This document shows positions 1 to 35,959 of a DNA stretch of 64,000 nt, piece after piece. A program made the translations under genes and the position numbers. Origin of the DNA: Stramonita haemastoma (Eukaryota > Mollusca > Gastropoda > Neogastropoda > Muricidae). The stretch is from contig CM060339.1 in assembly GCA_030674155.1 (NCBI GenBank), forward strand, positions 33,944,643-34,008,642, written 5' to 3'. The notes below the pieces were generated by a model. It had not been told where the DNA came from. It searched no databases and worked only from the letters and a program-made list of their open reading frames with translations. The first letter of the stretch is position 1. Each line of letters begins with the position of its first letter.

Positions 1-59
1 ACATCCGCACATTTTTTTCTCGTCCGCACGACAAACGCACGGACTAGTATGAACGTACC

Positions 60-1725
60 CTAAAAGCTTGTGGAAGACCTGACCAGCTGAAACAAGGGAG
101 AAACACTGCCATCCAAGACAAAGCAGAAAAATGTCTCACAGATCAAGATATTTTAAAGAGGTGGACAGACTACTGCTCTGAGCTGTACACTCACACAACA
201 ACAGGAGACCCGAAGGTGCTAGATGTCTCTCCAACAACAACAGCTACCCCATCCTATGGGGAGAAGTTGAAAGTGCAATAAAATCACTAAAAAGAGAGAA
301 GCCAGGAGGAGTGGACAACATTCCATCAGAACTGGCCCAGACAGAAGGAGAGGTCATGACATAGATGTTACTCACCATCTGCAGTAAGATCTGGCAGACA
401 TGGGAGTGGCCAACACCTTGGACACAGTCCTTGATTATCACTCTCCCGAAGAAAGGCAACTTAACAACAATGCCAAAACTACCGAACCATCAGCCATCCA
501 AGCAAAGTCATGCTAATAATAGTCCTGAACAGACTAAAGCCTTAAGCTGAGGAGATCATCAAAGCAGATCAGGCAGGTTTCAGAGCAACACTAACAAGAT
601 CTGTACCATGTTTTTGAAGACTTAAAAAAAAAAAAAACCTTCGGCAGAGTCAGGCATGCAACTGTGTGGGCAAGCGTGAGGCTGTGTCATGTCAATGCCA
701 ACCTGATCAGAACCATAGAATGCCTGTATAATAAGGCAACTTGTGCAGTCTCTACTATGACAACAACATAGGAGATTGGTTACGAACCACAATTGAAGTA
801 CGCGAAGGATGTTTGCTCTCTCTCACCCTCTTCAACCTCTTCTTAGAAAGAATAATGGCTGATTCACTTGAAAATCAAGAAGGAACAGTCAGCATTGGAG
901 GCAGGACAATCACAAACTTACTTTTTACCAAAGACATCGATGGCCTAGCAGGAGAAGAGCAAGAGCTATTAGTCAGCCTGGTAAATCATTTTATGAAGCC
1001 TCTTCAGTAAATGGCATGCAGATCAGTGCAGAGAAAATTCAGCTTATGACAATTAATGTCAATGACATCAGCAATGGCATAATTATAGATGGTAAGAAAA
1101 ACGGGACCGTCCATAGCTTCAAATATCTGGGAGCTATAGTATCAGGTGAAGGATCAAAACTTGAAATTCTCTCCAAGATAGCCCAGACCTCATTTGCAAT
1201 GACCAAACTGAAAGTCCTCTGGAATGACAAGAACATCACCATCAGCTTCAAGATCAATCTGATGTGTTTCCTGGTCATGTCCATATTTTTGTACGCACGC
1301 GAAACATGGACCATAAAGTAGACATTGAAAGAAGGATACAGGCAATAGAAATGATATGCTTTCGCAATTTCCTTGGTATTTCATACAGAGATCTCACCAC
1401 TAATGAAGAAGTGAAAACCAGAATAAAAATGCCATCGGACCATATGAAGAGCTCCAGACTGCAATGAGAAAGCGCAAGATAAAGTGGTACGGGCACATTA
1501 CACGAACATCTGGTCTGGCCAAGACTGTCCTACAGGGAACAGTAAAAGGATGAAGACGAAAAGGCAGACAGAGAAAACGATGGGAAGACAACATCAGAGA
1601 GTGGATGGGCCTTGGGTGGGGCGATCTGCTACGGAGGGCGGAGGACCGTGAGGAGTGGAGGAAGCTGGTTGCAAAATCTTCAGTGGTGCCCATACTGTCC
1701 GCAGGACTACGGGACAGGTAAAGAT
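60..1725 (+). mobile_element. Decayed LINE fragment, reverse transcriptase part
   Basis: Conceptual translation in shifting frames gives the linker, the reverse transcriptase and the C-terminal region of a non-LTR retrotransposon. Recognisable pieces are the LPKKGNL block near 440-460, the GCLLSLTLFNLFLERIM block near 808-855, and the palm motif near 925-940, where FADD has become FTKD. The KYLGAIVSGEG block is near 1120-1150, and the GTVKG..RKGRQRK..W block is near 1540-1580. Several stops and frameshifts break it and the catalytic site is altered, so it is dead. It belongs to the same family as the long ORF at 30797-33429. It lies just downstream of the AIG1-like gene, in the opposite orientation. 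Confidence 0.8.
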
Positions 1726-2241
1726 GAAGATAGCCATAACATTTTGCCATTGATAGTCAATTAGGCTTTGATTTCCTTTTTGTCAGGGCATGAACTAACT
1801 CAGCTAGGGTCTAGACTTTTTTTTTTTTAACTAGGACACTTCTATCTTTTTCTGAAGCATGGTTATGAAAAAAGCATATTGAGTACAGAATGAATCACAG
1901 CAACAAGGTCACCCACGTCAACATGAGGGGTATGAACTGGGCTAGATTAAGAAGGCAAGTTCTAGACTGTGGACGGCTATTGCTTTTCATATTTCTACTG
2001 TAACGTGTGTGTATGCACATATGAGTGCATATCTGCAGGTGTGTGTACATACGAATGTCCCAATAAGCATGAAAATGTGTGTATATCTTTATGCTAGCAT
2101 TATTGATATGGTGGGTGTCTGTTGTCTTAGAATTGTGTGTTGGCAAGATGCTGCCATTCCAAAACGTTCTAAACAAGCTATTAGAAGGTAGCTATAACAG
2201 TCAGGCTGATATTGCAGTTCAGGTTTGTCAAACCATGCTGG

Positions 2242-25255
<23,014 letters not shown>

Positions 25256-25684
25256 TTTTGTACCTGCAATATGTAAACACCATTCATATCAAAAAGTAAT
25301 TTTAGAAGGTGGATTTCGATATGCAGTTATATAAGACTAAAAAAAAAAAGAGAGACAAAATTAAGGGTATGTTCTTTATATGCTAGCTAAGAACAAGCAC
25401 TACTAAATACCACTTAACATTTTTTGTTGGAACAAAAGAAACTAAATATGATACAGATCATACTGTTCTAGAAAGAAACAAAACACACACACAACCAAAA
25501 CAAACAACAGAAAAGACCACTATGTGTATGGGGATGGGTGGTTGTATATCATCGTTATAATTATTATCAGTATCATTGTTATCATCATCATTATGGCTAT
25601 TAACGTCATCATTGAATTTATTGTCATTATCAATTATTATTGTCATTATCAACTATCACCATTGGTTGTCTTAAATTTATTTTG

Positions 25685-25995
25685 AGGATAAGGGAGAAGC
25701 ACTCATCAGCTTGTGTACATCCAGTCGTCGTGTGCATGCAGTTTTGTTAATTTTATCATCTTTTTCCACAGGTACTACCCGGAACAGGTTTTCACGTGTG
25801 TTCAAGATGTTCTGCGTGTGTTCACACACATGACCTCAGTTTTTAGTCTAATTTTCGGGGGAATGGAATTGGCACCACGGCTAACTCAGGGCAAACAATC
25901 CCCTTCAACAGTCCAGATGCCTGTGGTGGCTTCAACTGAGGCTCAAACCTTAGGCCGTCAGATCGCCAGCTCACCGCTCTAACCACCAGACTATG
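25685..25995 (-). mobile_element. tRNA-derived SINE, minus copy
   Basis: The minus strand begins with a tRNA-like head near 25960-25995 (TAGTCTGGTGGTTAGAGCGG) and ends with the GGATGTACAC...ATGAGTGCTTCTCCCTTATCCTC tail near 25690. It is the same family as 61133-61456 and 62093-62395. Confidence 0.7.
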
Positions 25996-26039
25996 GTTAC
26001 GATCTGCCCAAACACGTTTCTAACAAAGTAGTCATTGCC

Positions 26040-27640
26040 CAATATGAAGATAACATACATATGTATGTGGATGGATGTAACAATGAAGCGAACAACCTCT
26101 AAGAGGGCTTTAAATTATATTTTTAAAAAGTATATAAAAAAAGAACTTGACAGGCAAACCACTACATTCAGGAAAATGGATCAACTTCGTCCCCAGAAAA
26201 AACACATATTGTACTTTTTAATAATGGTAGTAATTCCAATGATCTTATACTTTAAACTAGAAAATGACGTCATTCAATATGAGCAATCTGTAAAATTCCT
26301 TGGCCTTATCATTACTTCCAAATCTACCTGGAATTCACACATTGAATGTAGAATTAATAAAGCCAGAAAAAGTATTAACCTATTGAAAATCATTGATAAG
26401 CAAAAGTGGGGGCAAGACCCTGTGACACTGAAACACTTTGCTACATTGCTTGCTCGTTCAAAATTAACCTACGGTCAAGAAGTGTTTTTCAGTGCTCCTA
26501 AATCTCTTCAGAAAAAAATGCGAAGTTGGTGTTCCCTTCCATGCACCATCTTTTGGTATATATAGGGAAGCGGATGTTCTTCCTTTAGATGCATGTCCTT
26601 TAGATGCATGTCGATGACTTGCTTGCACGAAATACATTGTTAGAAGTTCATCATGCAGCAATTTTGTCGGAGAGGAGGTTAGAATTAAATCTGATGTTGA
26701 TTTTCCCAAAAGAGCAAAGAACATTTTTTCCTTGACCACAATTAGACAGATTTACTGGACAAAGCAGGAGTCATCCCTGGGAATGTTGATGTAGAGAAAA
26801 AAAAAACACCTTGACCAAAGTGGGAGCAAAACAAAGCACACTTTGACATTGAATATACACCATACAAGAAAGACGATAATCCACACATTGCAATCAGTTC
26901 TGTCAGATCGCATATTGAAAACACATACCCAAATTATCTAAAAATATGTACAGATGGATCACTTCTTAGCAATCAACAAGCAGGTGCAGCCTTTGTCATT
27001 CCAGAACTGAAAATTGCAAAATCACACTACCTTGGAAAAAATCGATGATCTGTTTATACCGCCGAACTTATCGCAGTTCTTACGGCTCTGAACTATATCG
27101 ATGAATTACCGTTTCCTGTCTTCCAAGTTTTAATCTGTGTTGATTCAAAATCACCATTACATTCACTTAGATCTGTTTCACTAAAAACGCATTCTAATAT
27201 TGTGACTGAAATACATCGTTTAATACATTGTCTGACTTTAAGAGGGACATATATGAGTTTCTGTTGGGTTCCCTTTCATCTTGGCTTTTCTTGTAATGAG
27301 TGGGCTGATCGAGCAGCCAAAAGGGATGCAAAACATGAGAAAGGATCGAGAGAATTAGTTTATCCACTATCGATATCCGAAGCTTAACATCTATTGAAAA
27401 AAGAATCCCGAAATCGAATGAAGTCATCAATTAGAGAATTTGGCAACATTTCTCAAGAACATGTTGCAATGAACTATAACTTGAAATATATGGTTTCAAC
27501 TTTTCCCCATTATAGCATGGCAAAGATCAGACAAATAGTCTCGCTTATTTTACAGATTAAAGCTAAATGCATTTTAAACAAAATGCATTTAAAACAAAAT
27601 TTGTAAAAGGTGTTAGGTGCTGTTGTGGTGAAAATAGTTC
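26040..27640 (+). mobile_element. Decayed LINE fragment with RNase H domain
   Basis: The distal RT/thumb is present at 26270-26550 (SVKFLGLIITSKSTWNSHIE, then LLARSKLTYGQEVFFSAPKS). A ribonuclease H domain lies at about 26930-27390, with CTDGS, TAELIAVLTAL, CVDSKS and ADRAAK matching the usual acidic active-site segments. An in-frame stop near 27046 and others break it. The RNase H places it in an I-like group, unlike the other LINEs here. RT palm and endonuclease are missing. Confidence 0.75.
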
Positions 27641-27867
27641 AAGTTTTCATTTGATTTTTTAATGTAAAATTTTAAAAATCTTTTTGCCGGATATTCCAGA
27701 TTGTTCATTTGAAAATGTTTTCAGTGACTTCTTATTAGTACTCAGAATTTGTGAATGTCTGCTTTAAAGTCCAATTGCCCGGCTACTTTCGGTTTGACCA
27801 GCATTTTTCCAATTTCCAGTTTTCTTTTCATTTTATTCATGATGATTAATGTTTTGCCTGACATAAC

Positions 27868-27869
<2 letters not shown>

Positions 27870-27931
<62 letters not shown>

Positions 27932-27994
27932 TACATACACACACATACACACTCCACACACACACACACATACACACACACACACCACACACAC

Positions 27995-28045
<51 letters not shown>

Positions 28046-28083
28046 CACAACACAACACAACACAACACAACACAACACAACAC

Positions 28084-28135
<52 letters not shown>

Positions 28136-28145
28136 ACACACACAC
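27870..28145. repeat. (AC)n with (ACACA) variants
   Basis: About 275 bp of AC with CAACA pentamer runs at 28043-28086 and ATAC interruptions at 27927-27975. Confidence 0.96.
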
Positions 28146-28429
28146 ATGCGCGCGCGTGTGCGCGTGTGGGCTTTCTGGCATTTATTTTAACCAAGTTTAT
28201 CTGTTTTCCTTTGCTTTCCTTTTTGGTATGTATAATTCCACGAGTTTGTGATGGTTAGATCAGTTTGATCCTTTTTCCTCCAATCAATTGTCCAAACACA
28301 CTGACATTGATTATTTTTTCTCATTTTTCACCCTACCCATTACCTGTCTAACATCAGTTTTTAGTGGATAGACGTTAAAATTGAAGACACACATACCTTT
28401 ACACACATACCTTTATATCATACATATAA

Positions 28430-28820
28430 AAAGTCATAAAAAGTGATTTTACACTGGCCTTTATGTCATACACATTATCGTTATGCCAATACATTTATGC
28501 ACATTATCTATGCAAAAAACAATAGCGCAACAAACACAACAAAACTGAATCCCATTAAACAAAGGTAAGACAAAACAAACCAAAACAAAACCGAAAAGGT
28601 TTTGCTCTTTTCTCTATCAAAATATTTTTTTAATGACTTACGTGGGTATTGAAAGCAGTTCAGTGAAGAAAAGCGAGCAGGACTTGTTTGCTTTTCACAT
28701 ACACAGCCTATCGAATTCTGGCTGTGAACGGTTCCAATAATCAATAAAAACAGGCCTATACCAGCAGCCCAGCTTTCTGGGAAATGGCGTTTTCGCAGGA
28801 GAGTGTGTGTGTTTGTGTGT
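28430..28820. repeat. Segmental duplication, uninterrupted copy
   Basis: The segment from TATGTCATACACATTATCG through AAAGGTAAGACAAAACAAACC, AAGCGAGCAGGACTTG, ACACAGCCTATCGAATTC and CCAGCTTTCTGGGAAATGG recurs in the same order at 29672-33545. There it is interrupted by a SINE block and a LINE. This copy is the empty site for both. Confidence 0.9.
28642..28750 (-). promoter_or_regulatory. Candidate non-coding first exon/promoter of the AIG1-like gene
   Basis: A strong donor, CAATACCCAC|GTAAGT, ends a minus-strand segment at 28642, about 3.4 kb upstream of the coding ATG exon, which itself starts after a possible acceptor at 25264. An inverted CCAAT (ATTGG) lies near 28733-28740. The duplicate at 30736 keeps a donor (CCCAC|GTATGT). 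The assignment rests on position and splice consensus only. Confidence 0.3.
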
Positions 28821-28996
28821 GGAGGGAGGGGGGGGGGGGGGGGGGGGGGGGGGGCAGGGGATGAGGAGGGGTTAGGGGGGGGGGGAGGGGGGTGTGTTGT
28901 GTGGTGTTGTTGTTGTTGTGTGTGTGTTGTGTTGTGTGTGGGTGGTAGTGGTAATGGTGGTGGTGGTGGTGGTGTGGTGTGGGTGTGGTGTGGTGT

Positions 28997-29045
<49 letters not shown>

Positions 29046-29086
29046 CGGTGTCAAGTGTTGTTGATGTTGGTGGTGGTGGTAGTAAT

Positions 29087-29150
<64 letters not shown>

Positions 29151-29166
29151 TGTTGTGTGTGTGATG

Positions 29167-29212
<46 letters not shown>

Positions 29213-29229
29213 TGTTGTGGTGTGTGATG

Positions 29230-29268
<39 letters not shown>

Positions 29269-29490
29269 GTGTGTGTGTGTGTGTGTGTGTGGTGGTGTGC
29301 GATGTTGTGTTGTGCTGCTGTGTTGTGCTGCTGTGTTGTGTTGTGTTGTGTTGTGCTTCTGTGTTGTGCTGCTGTGTTGTGTTGTGTTGTGTTGTGTTGT
29401 GTTGTGGTGTGGTGTGGTGTGGTGTGGTGTGGTGTGATGCGGTGTGGTGTGGTGTGTTGTTGTGGTGGTGGTGGTGGTGGTGGTGGTGGT

Positions 29491-29547
<57 letters not shown>

Positions 29548-29562
29548 TGTGTGTGTTCCATT
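28820..29562. repeat. Poly-G and (GT)n / (GTGGT)n low-complexity block
   Basis: A run of about 28 G at 28829-28856 and further G tracts to 28890 are followed by 650 bp of GT, GGT, TTGTG and GTGGT steps. Long open frames across it are repeat artefacts. Confidence 0.95.
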
Positions 29563-29768
29563 TATTTTAGTCTCTTCACAAAATGGGATATCAAACAATT
29601 GGAAGAAAACAAGAAAAAGGGGGGGGGGAGGGGGAGGAGGAGTTCTGGCACTGGGGTAGGGGAGTAATTCACTAAGTTTTTATGTCATACACATATCGTT
29701 ATGCGAATACAGTTATGCACATTATCTATGCAAAAACAATTGCCCAACAAACACAACAGAACTGACAC

Positions 29769-30060
29769 CAGCCACCATGGCGCAGTGGTTAGCGCCTGGG
29801 ATTCCGGACTGGAATTTCGCGGGTTCCAATCCCATGAGTCATAGGGATTTTTCAGCTCCGGCCGGCTTCTACCCAGAGTGAGTGTGCTGTGGGCTCAGTG
29901 GGGAGACTGGGACCACACAGCAAGCTTCATCCACTTTACCGATGCGAATTTGAGTGTTGCTCAAATTACCTGACAAACACTGCAGGTGTCTGTATCTCTG
30001 GGCCTGGTTGACGCCGGGATATATTATGACAGCAAGCGTAGAGAACAACACTGTCAAGTA
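29769..30060 (+). mobile_element. tRNA-derived SINE
   Basis: ATGGCGCAGTGGTTAGCGCC (A box) and GCGGGTTCCAATCCC (B box) form a clear tRNA-like head at 29777-29833. A body of about 220 bp ends near AACAACACTGTCAAG. It is inserted in the duplicated segment. Confidence 0.75.
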
Positions 30061-30144
30061 GTTTCAAAGGGGATGCACTTCCACAGCAGCAGCATTACAT
30101 CATCCCCATCATCATTGATCATCATGCAATAATAAAAATTGCCT

Positions 30145-30637
30145 CTGATTTGGTGGCCCCTGTTGCTCTGGTCTCATGGTGACCTCAGATTCGGTTTCCC
30201 CATACACTTCTGTGCCTGTGGTGAATTTGTGTCAAAGCCTTTGGGGGTGGAGGTTCGCGGGAGGCGGTCGTTGGAGGGACGTTGTGGTGGTCGCCACCTC
30301 GAGTGGGTGACTCACTCAGTCTGGCTTCGCGACTGAGTTAATACTGTCGTTAGTAGGGGGCTTAGTAGGTGGTGTCCTGCGTATGTTAGCTCAGAACAGG
30401 CACCACTGAACACCACCAAAGTGACCCAGCAGAAGTGCAGGGCCCCTCTGGCTGGTGGCCCTGCGGTGGCCTAGTATTGATGGACTCCCTGTGGACTCCC
30501 GACCCGAGGGTGAGACACAACGAATCTGGGTATGGCTGTAGCCGGGAGATTGAAAAGAGCAGGGTGGGAGCAACAGGACTGGGACGTCACAGAGGAGAGG
30601 CAGCACACAAAAAAAAAGAAAAAGAAAAGAAAAGAGA
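30145..30637 (+). mobile_element. Unclassified insertion ending in an A-rich tail
   Basis: The sequence between the SINE and the resumed duplication ends in AAAAAAAAAGAAAAAGAAAAG near 30609-30636, as expected of a retroposed element. It has no significant ORF. GGTGGAGGTTCGCGGGAGG lies near 30246. It is unassigned. Confidence 0.45.
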
Positions 30638-30796
30638 TGAGTCCCACTAATCAAAGGTAAGACAAAACAAACCAAAACAAAACCAAGAAGGTTTTGCTCT
30701 TTTCTTTATCAAAATATTTTTTTTAAATGACATACGTGGGTACTGAAAGCAGTTCAGTGAAGAAAAGCGAGCAGGACTTGTTTGCTTTTCATATAC

Positions 30797-33429
30797 TCAC
30801 TCACTCACTCACTCAGTCCCATGTCCCAAAGGACGTAGGGGGGACATGAGAGAAGACGCAACAGAGATCTTTCTCCATGCTTCACGATCCTGTGTGGCTA
30901 GTAGGAGGTGTTGTAGGGGTTGGGCGGTCCAGTCTTTGATGTTGTCAACCCATGATTTCTTTTGGCGGCCTCTTCTTCTCTTGCCTTCGACTGTTCCTTG
31001 CAGGATGGTTCTTGCTAGGGTGTTGTGTCTTGTGGTGTGGCCAAACCACATTAGCTTTCTCCTCTTTATGGTGGAGAGCAAAGGCTCTTGGGGGCCCACA
31101 CGCTTTTTGATTTCTTCTTTCACATAGTTATTGGTCTTGTGTTCTTTGTATGCTATTTTGAGGAGTCTTCTGTGGCACTTGTTCTCGAATGCTTGGATTC
31201 TCCTCTCTAACTCTGCTGTCAGAGTCCATGATTCACAGCCATATAGGAGGAAAGATATCACGAGGGATTTGTAAAGGTGGTATTTGGTGCAGAAGCTGAT
31301 GTTGTTGCTTCTGATGATCTTCTCGAGTCTGACTAGAGCAGATGTTGCTGTTGCAATGCGAGCTTTCACTTCATTGTTTGATATGCCATCTTTTGTTAGG
31401 ATGGAGCCTAAGTATTTGAATTGGCTCACCTCTTCTAGTGTTTCTCCATTCATCTTTATTTCCGTGATGTCATTACTCGCGCTGTTGACCATGATCTTTG
31501 ATTTCTCTGTACTGACCTCCATGCCGTATGCGCTCGCTCGATCTGTTAAATTGTCTGTGAGGATTTGCAGTTCTTGTTTGCTGCTGCGCATGAGGTCAAT
31601 GTCATCTGCAAATCTGAGGTTGCAAAGGGGTCTTCCACCAATGGAGATGGAAGTGTGGTGGTTTTGCAGTGTCTCTGTCATGATGTTTTCGAGGAAGAGG
31701 TTGAAGAGGACAGGTGAGAGAAGGCAGCCCTGGCGAACCCCAACCGTGGTCTTGAAGAACTCGCCCACGTGATTGTTCATGAAAGCTGCACTTTTTGCGT
31801 TCTCGTACAGAGCCTTGATGACTTCATTTAGGCAGCTGTCAATGTTGAAATGCCTGAGTACTTGCCAGAGGCCGTCATGCCATACCCTGTCAAAGGCCTT
31901 TTTGAAGTCTATGAAATTATGGTACAAGTCTTTTTGGTGTTGGAGATGCTTCTCTATCAGAATTCTCAGATTGAAAATTTGTTCCATTGTGCTGCGTTTT
32001 GGTCTAAAGCCCGCTTGTTCTTCTGCCAGGAGTTTTTCCGCTTGGTTTTTCAGTCTGTTGAGGACTACCTGCAGCATGATCTTGCTAGGATGACTTATGA
32101 GACTGATGGTTCTGTAGTTCTGACATTGCTTGAGGTTTCCTTTCTTTGGCAGGGGTATTACAAGAGACTGTGTCAATTCTTTTGGCCATTCTTTGGTGTC
32201 GTGGATCTTCTGACAAAGTTCTGTGAATCGCCTTGCTGTTTCATTCCTTCCATTTTTTATGAGTTCAGCTGGGATGTTATCGATTCCAGGGGACTTCCCC
32301 TTCTTCAATTGTTTAATAGCTGCATCTACTTCACACCTTAGTATTGGTGGGTCTTTATCTTGGTGTTCAGGGGGTTTGTCAGAAACTATATTGGTATCTG
32401 GGCGTAGTGGGTAGTTGTACAATCCCTCACAGTATTCTGTCCAGCGTCGGAGGATGGCATTGTTTTCCGTTAAAAGATTTCCTTCTTTGTCTTCAATAAC
32501 AGAGGCTTTAGGCTGTGTGGTTTTCATTAGTGCTTTCAAAGTGTCGTAAGCTGTTTTGCTGTTTCCCTTGGTCATTCCAGCTTCGATGTTGTTGCATTGT
32601 TCTTCTATCCACGCTTCTTTGGCTTCTCTCATCTTTTTCCTCACCTCTATGTGGCTATCCATGTACTTCTTGTAAGCTTCTTGACTTGTGAACTTTTGTT
32701 TCTTAAGTTCTCTTCTTTTGTCGCAGAGGTCAAGAACCTCATTTGTCATCCAGGGTTGTTTCTTTGTTCTGCTTCTTCCTAATGTTTCTTCTGCTGCTGT
32801 CGTTAGCACTTCTTTGATGTTGTTGGCCAGAGTGTCCACATCGTTGTCGATGGCTGTGAGTGCGGCGAACTTTCCTCCTATGTTGGCTTGGAAGATCTCA
32901 ACCACTGTTGGGTCTTTGAGTTTTTCCAGGTCGAATCTTATGCGTGGGCTTTTTGGCTGTTGTTTTGCTTTCAGTTTCAGCCTGATGGTGGTAAGTACAA
33001 GGTCGTGGTCACTGCCAATGTCAGCTCCTGGGAATGTTCTTGTGTTTGCCTTGTTTATGCTGGATTTGAATCTTTGGGGTGACAGAATGTAATCAATTTG
33101 ATTATGAATCAGACCATTTGGTGAGTGCCAGGTTGATGTTCTGGATGGCTTGTGAGGGTGGAGTGTGTTAGCCAAAGTCAGTTTGTGCTTCTTTGCGAAT
33201 TCCAGCAGCCGCTGTCCTCTGTCATTTGTTTCTCCCAGTCCAAATCGTCCTGTGGTTCCTGCCCAGGTGTCATAGGCATCAGGTCCCACCTTAGCATTCC
33301 AGTCGCCTTCCACAATAAGGATGTCTTTTTGGGGCGTTTTGGAGATGATGTTTTCAAGTTCTTCATAGAATTCTTCTATCTGATCATCATCGTAATCAGA
33401 TGTTGGAGCATACACTTGGATGATGGTTT
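30797..33429 (-). mobile_element. 5'-truncated LINE with one long open EN-RT frame
   Basis: One open frame runs from 33469 to 30809 (886 codons; the first ATG at 33469 lies in flanking DNA, so it is not the native start). Domains are the rest of the endonuclease (VYAPTSDYDD, GDWNAKVG, SDHDLVLTTI at about residues 20-165), the linker, then RT with GKSPGIDNIPAELI, LPKKGNLKQCQNYRTISLI, IDFKKAFDRVWH, VGVRQGCLLSPVLFN and FADD at residues 620-623. The C-terminal part contains YLGSILTKDG, LLYGCESWTL and a KRRRGRQKK basic patch. It ends in a GAGT tandem tail that also supplies the stop. Flanking CATATAC copies (30790-30796, 33430-33436) are the target-site duplication. Confidence 0.92.
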
Positions 33430-33544
33430 CATATACACAGCCTATCAATTCTGGCTGTGAACGGTTCAAATAATCAATAAAACAGGCCTATACCAGCAGC
33501 CCAGCTTTCTGGGAAATGGGGTTTTGGCAGGAGCATTGTGTGTT

Positions 33545-33820
33545 AGTGTGTGTATGTGTTTTTTGTTGTTGTTGTGTTGTTTTTGTTGTTTTGTTGTTGT
33601 TGTGTTGTTGTTGTTTGTGTGTGTTGTTTGTTGTTGTGTTGTTGTGTGTGTGTGTGTGTGTGTTGTTGTGTTGTTGTGTTGTGTTGTGTGTTGTGTGTTG
33701 TTGTGTGTGTGTTTGTGTTGTGTGTGTGTGTTGTGTTGTGTTGTGTTGTGTTGTGTTGTGTGTGTTGTTGTGGTGTGGTGTTGGTGTGGTGTGGTGGTGT
33801 GTGTGTGGTGTGGTGTGTGT

Positions 33821-33875
<55 letters not shown>

Positions 33876-33885
33876 TGTTACGAGT
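33545..33885. repeat. (GTT/GTGTT/GT)n low-complexity block
   Basis: TTG and GTGTT steps grade into a GT run at about 33820-33874. Confidence 0.94.
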
Positions 33886-34092
33886 GAGTGACGGAGGCTG
33901 GAGGGTGTATATTGGTGACTATTAATTTATCTACCCATTTATTTAGTTATGTTTATTTATTTATCCTTTTAGATTTATTTATTTATTCTTTTATATCGAG
34001 GTTTAGTCAGGTCACAGGCTTCCTCTGCTACTAGTAACCATGTAACCCAGTACTACCTGCCACATGTGGGGAGTAAACCCAACCTAAAATTC

Positions 34093-34462
<370 letters not shown>

Positions 34463-35134
34463 ACACATACTTTCTTTTTAAAAAACTTTAAGTAGACTAA
34501 TTGTCTATTTTCGATTGATCCAGATACTCTCATCTGCACATTTTTGCAGTAAAATTCTTACAATATCTTGTAGAAAAACAACCATTTTATTTTTTCATTG
34601 GAGAGTCCCTTACACACACATTTTGACAGCTTGACAGCAGGCCTGTGTAATAGATGTAAAAAAAAAGATGATACACAAAATACACGGTATTTCAGACAGA
34701 CATTGGTAAAGGTTTTTAGGCATTCATCAACTGTTTCTGTGATGGGACAAAATCAATTCCTAGATTGAAATTTTCGATGGTGAAATGTGCACTCTACATG
34801 CCGTAGGTGTAAACAAGCTGGCTTCCCTGACTACAGCTAAAGGGAAACAACTTCAAAATTAATCGCAACATCTAGTTGCAGAGACGTGGCAAAAACGATG
34901 GTTTTTTTTTTAGCTCATATTCTGTGTTATTTTGCAGGAGTGCTTGGACTGTACTTCTTCAAAATGACTAACTCTTGTCTTTGAATGCCTCAATGGCTTT
35001 ACACAGCTAAAGAAGTAGCAAATGAGGTTTTAGATGAACCTGACAGTGATGAAAATAATTTTTTTAAAGGATTTTTGACAGTTTTGAAGTGAAATTTCAT
35101 GCTTACTACTTTGAGCTTGCCTGAAAAGCAATCC

Positions 35135-35138
<4 letters not shown>

Positions 35139-35206
<68 letters not shown>
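35139..35206. repeat. (AT)n microsatellite
   Basis: About 65 bp of pure AT followed by GTATGTATTTATGTATG. Confidence 0.96.
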
Positions 35207-35213
<7 letters not shown>

Positions 35214-35324
35214 TTATGTATGTAGTCATTTGGCAGAATATCAGGTTTATTAATATTGTAATTTCTGAGTACTAGGGACATGAACATAGCAAGTGGTACA
35301 TAAGGTTTGGCAATTACGACCGAT

Positions 35325-35600
35325 TCCCGTTCGAGGGGATTTTTCCCCTGGAAAAACGTACGTCCATCAATGCTGACTCCACTCTCCCCACAAGTCCTTC
35401 AGATCCGAGGTCGTGTGTGCAAACCCACCCAGAACATCTTGGCACACATTATTTGCTTTTCGTAAGACTAGGCTATTGTGTGCCGGTGGGAACAGATGAC
35501 ACAATCTACAAAACTACATACACACGGGAACTGGATGTAAAAAAAAAAAGCACAAGAAAGCTTATTCCATTATCCTCGATTAAAAAAACAAAGATATAAG
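35325..35600 (+). mobile_element. tRNA-derived SINE (GGATGTAAAA family), 5'-truncated
   Basis: GTTCGAGGGGATTTTTCCCC begins the body. GGAACAGATGACACAATCTAC and GGAACTGGATGTAAAA...TTCCATTATCCTCG mark the 3' end. It is the same family as 61133-61456. Confidence 0.75.
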
Positions 35601-35959
35601 ATATAAAACAGTCCATGTTAATAGAACAAATGTCCACACTGACATCAACCATAGCATGGACTGCACACAAGACCAGCACACCCCAAAACAGGCAGAACTT
35701 TGCACTTTCAGTCTGTGTTTGTCCTGGGGGCTCTTGCAGAATAAATGGTATCCCTGCTTCCTGCAAATTCACTGCTAGAAATTTCCTCTTTTCTATCACC
35801 TATTTTTCTTCCTTTTCTTTTACTTAGTTTCTCCCCACCCAGCCCATTCTCTTGCTTTTTTTCAAGCAAATTTTAAATTTCCTCTCATGAAATTCTTAGT
35901 GAGCTGCCCTAAAGTTGGAATGTATTGATGGAGGCCAGACTTACAGCAGAATAAGGGCA

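Larger units (their letters stand above)
29672..33545. repeat. Segmental duplication, interrupted copy
   Basis: It matches 28430-28820 in three blocks: 29672-29768, about 30638-30796 and 33430-33540. The gaps are a SINE plus poly-A element (29769-30637) and a LINE (30797-33429). Confidence 0.88.

Noticed and set aside
27742..29667. ORFs of 100-280 codons rich in Cys/Val or His/Thr
   Set aside because: Products of GT/AC tracts in several frames at once, no codon or domain signal.
29769..29840. tRNA gene
   Set aside because: A and B boxes are present, but the sequence does not fold as a full cloverleaf and continues into a SINE body.
31284..33092. Plus-strand ORFs of 100-160 codons
   Set aside because: Antisense shadows of the LINE reverse transcriptase frame.
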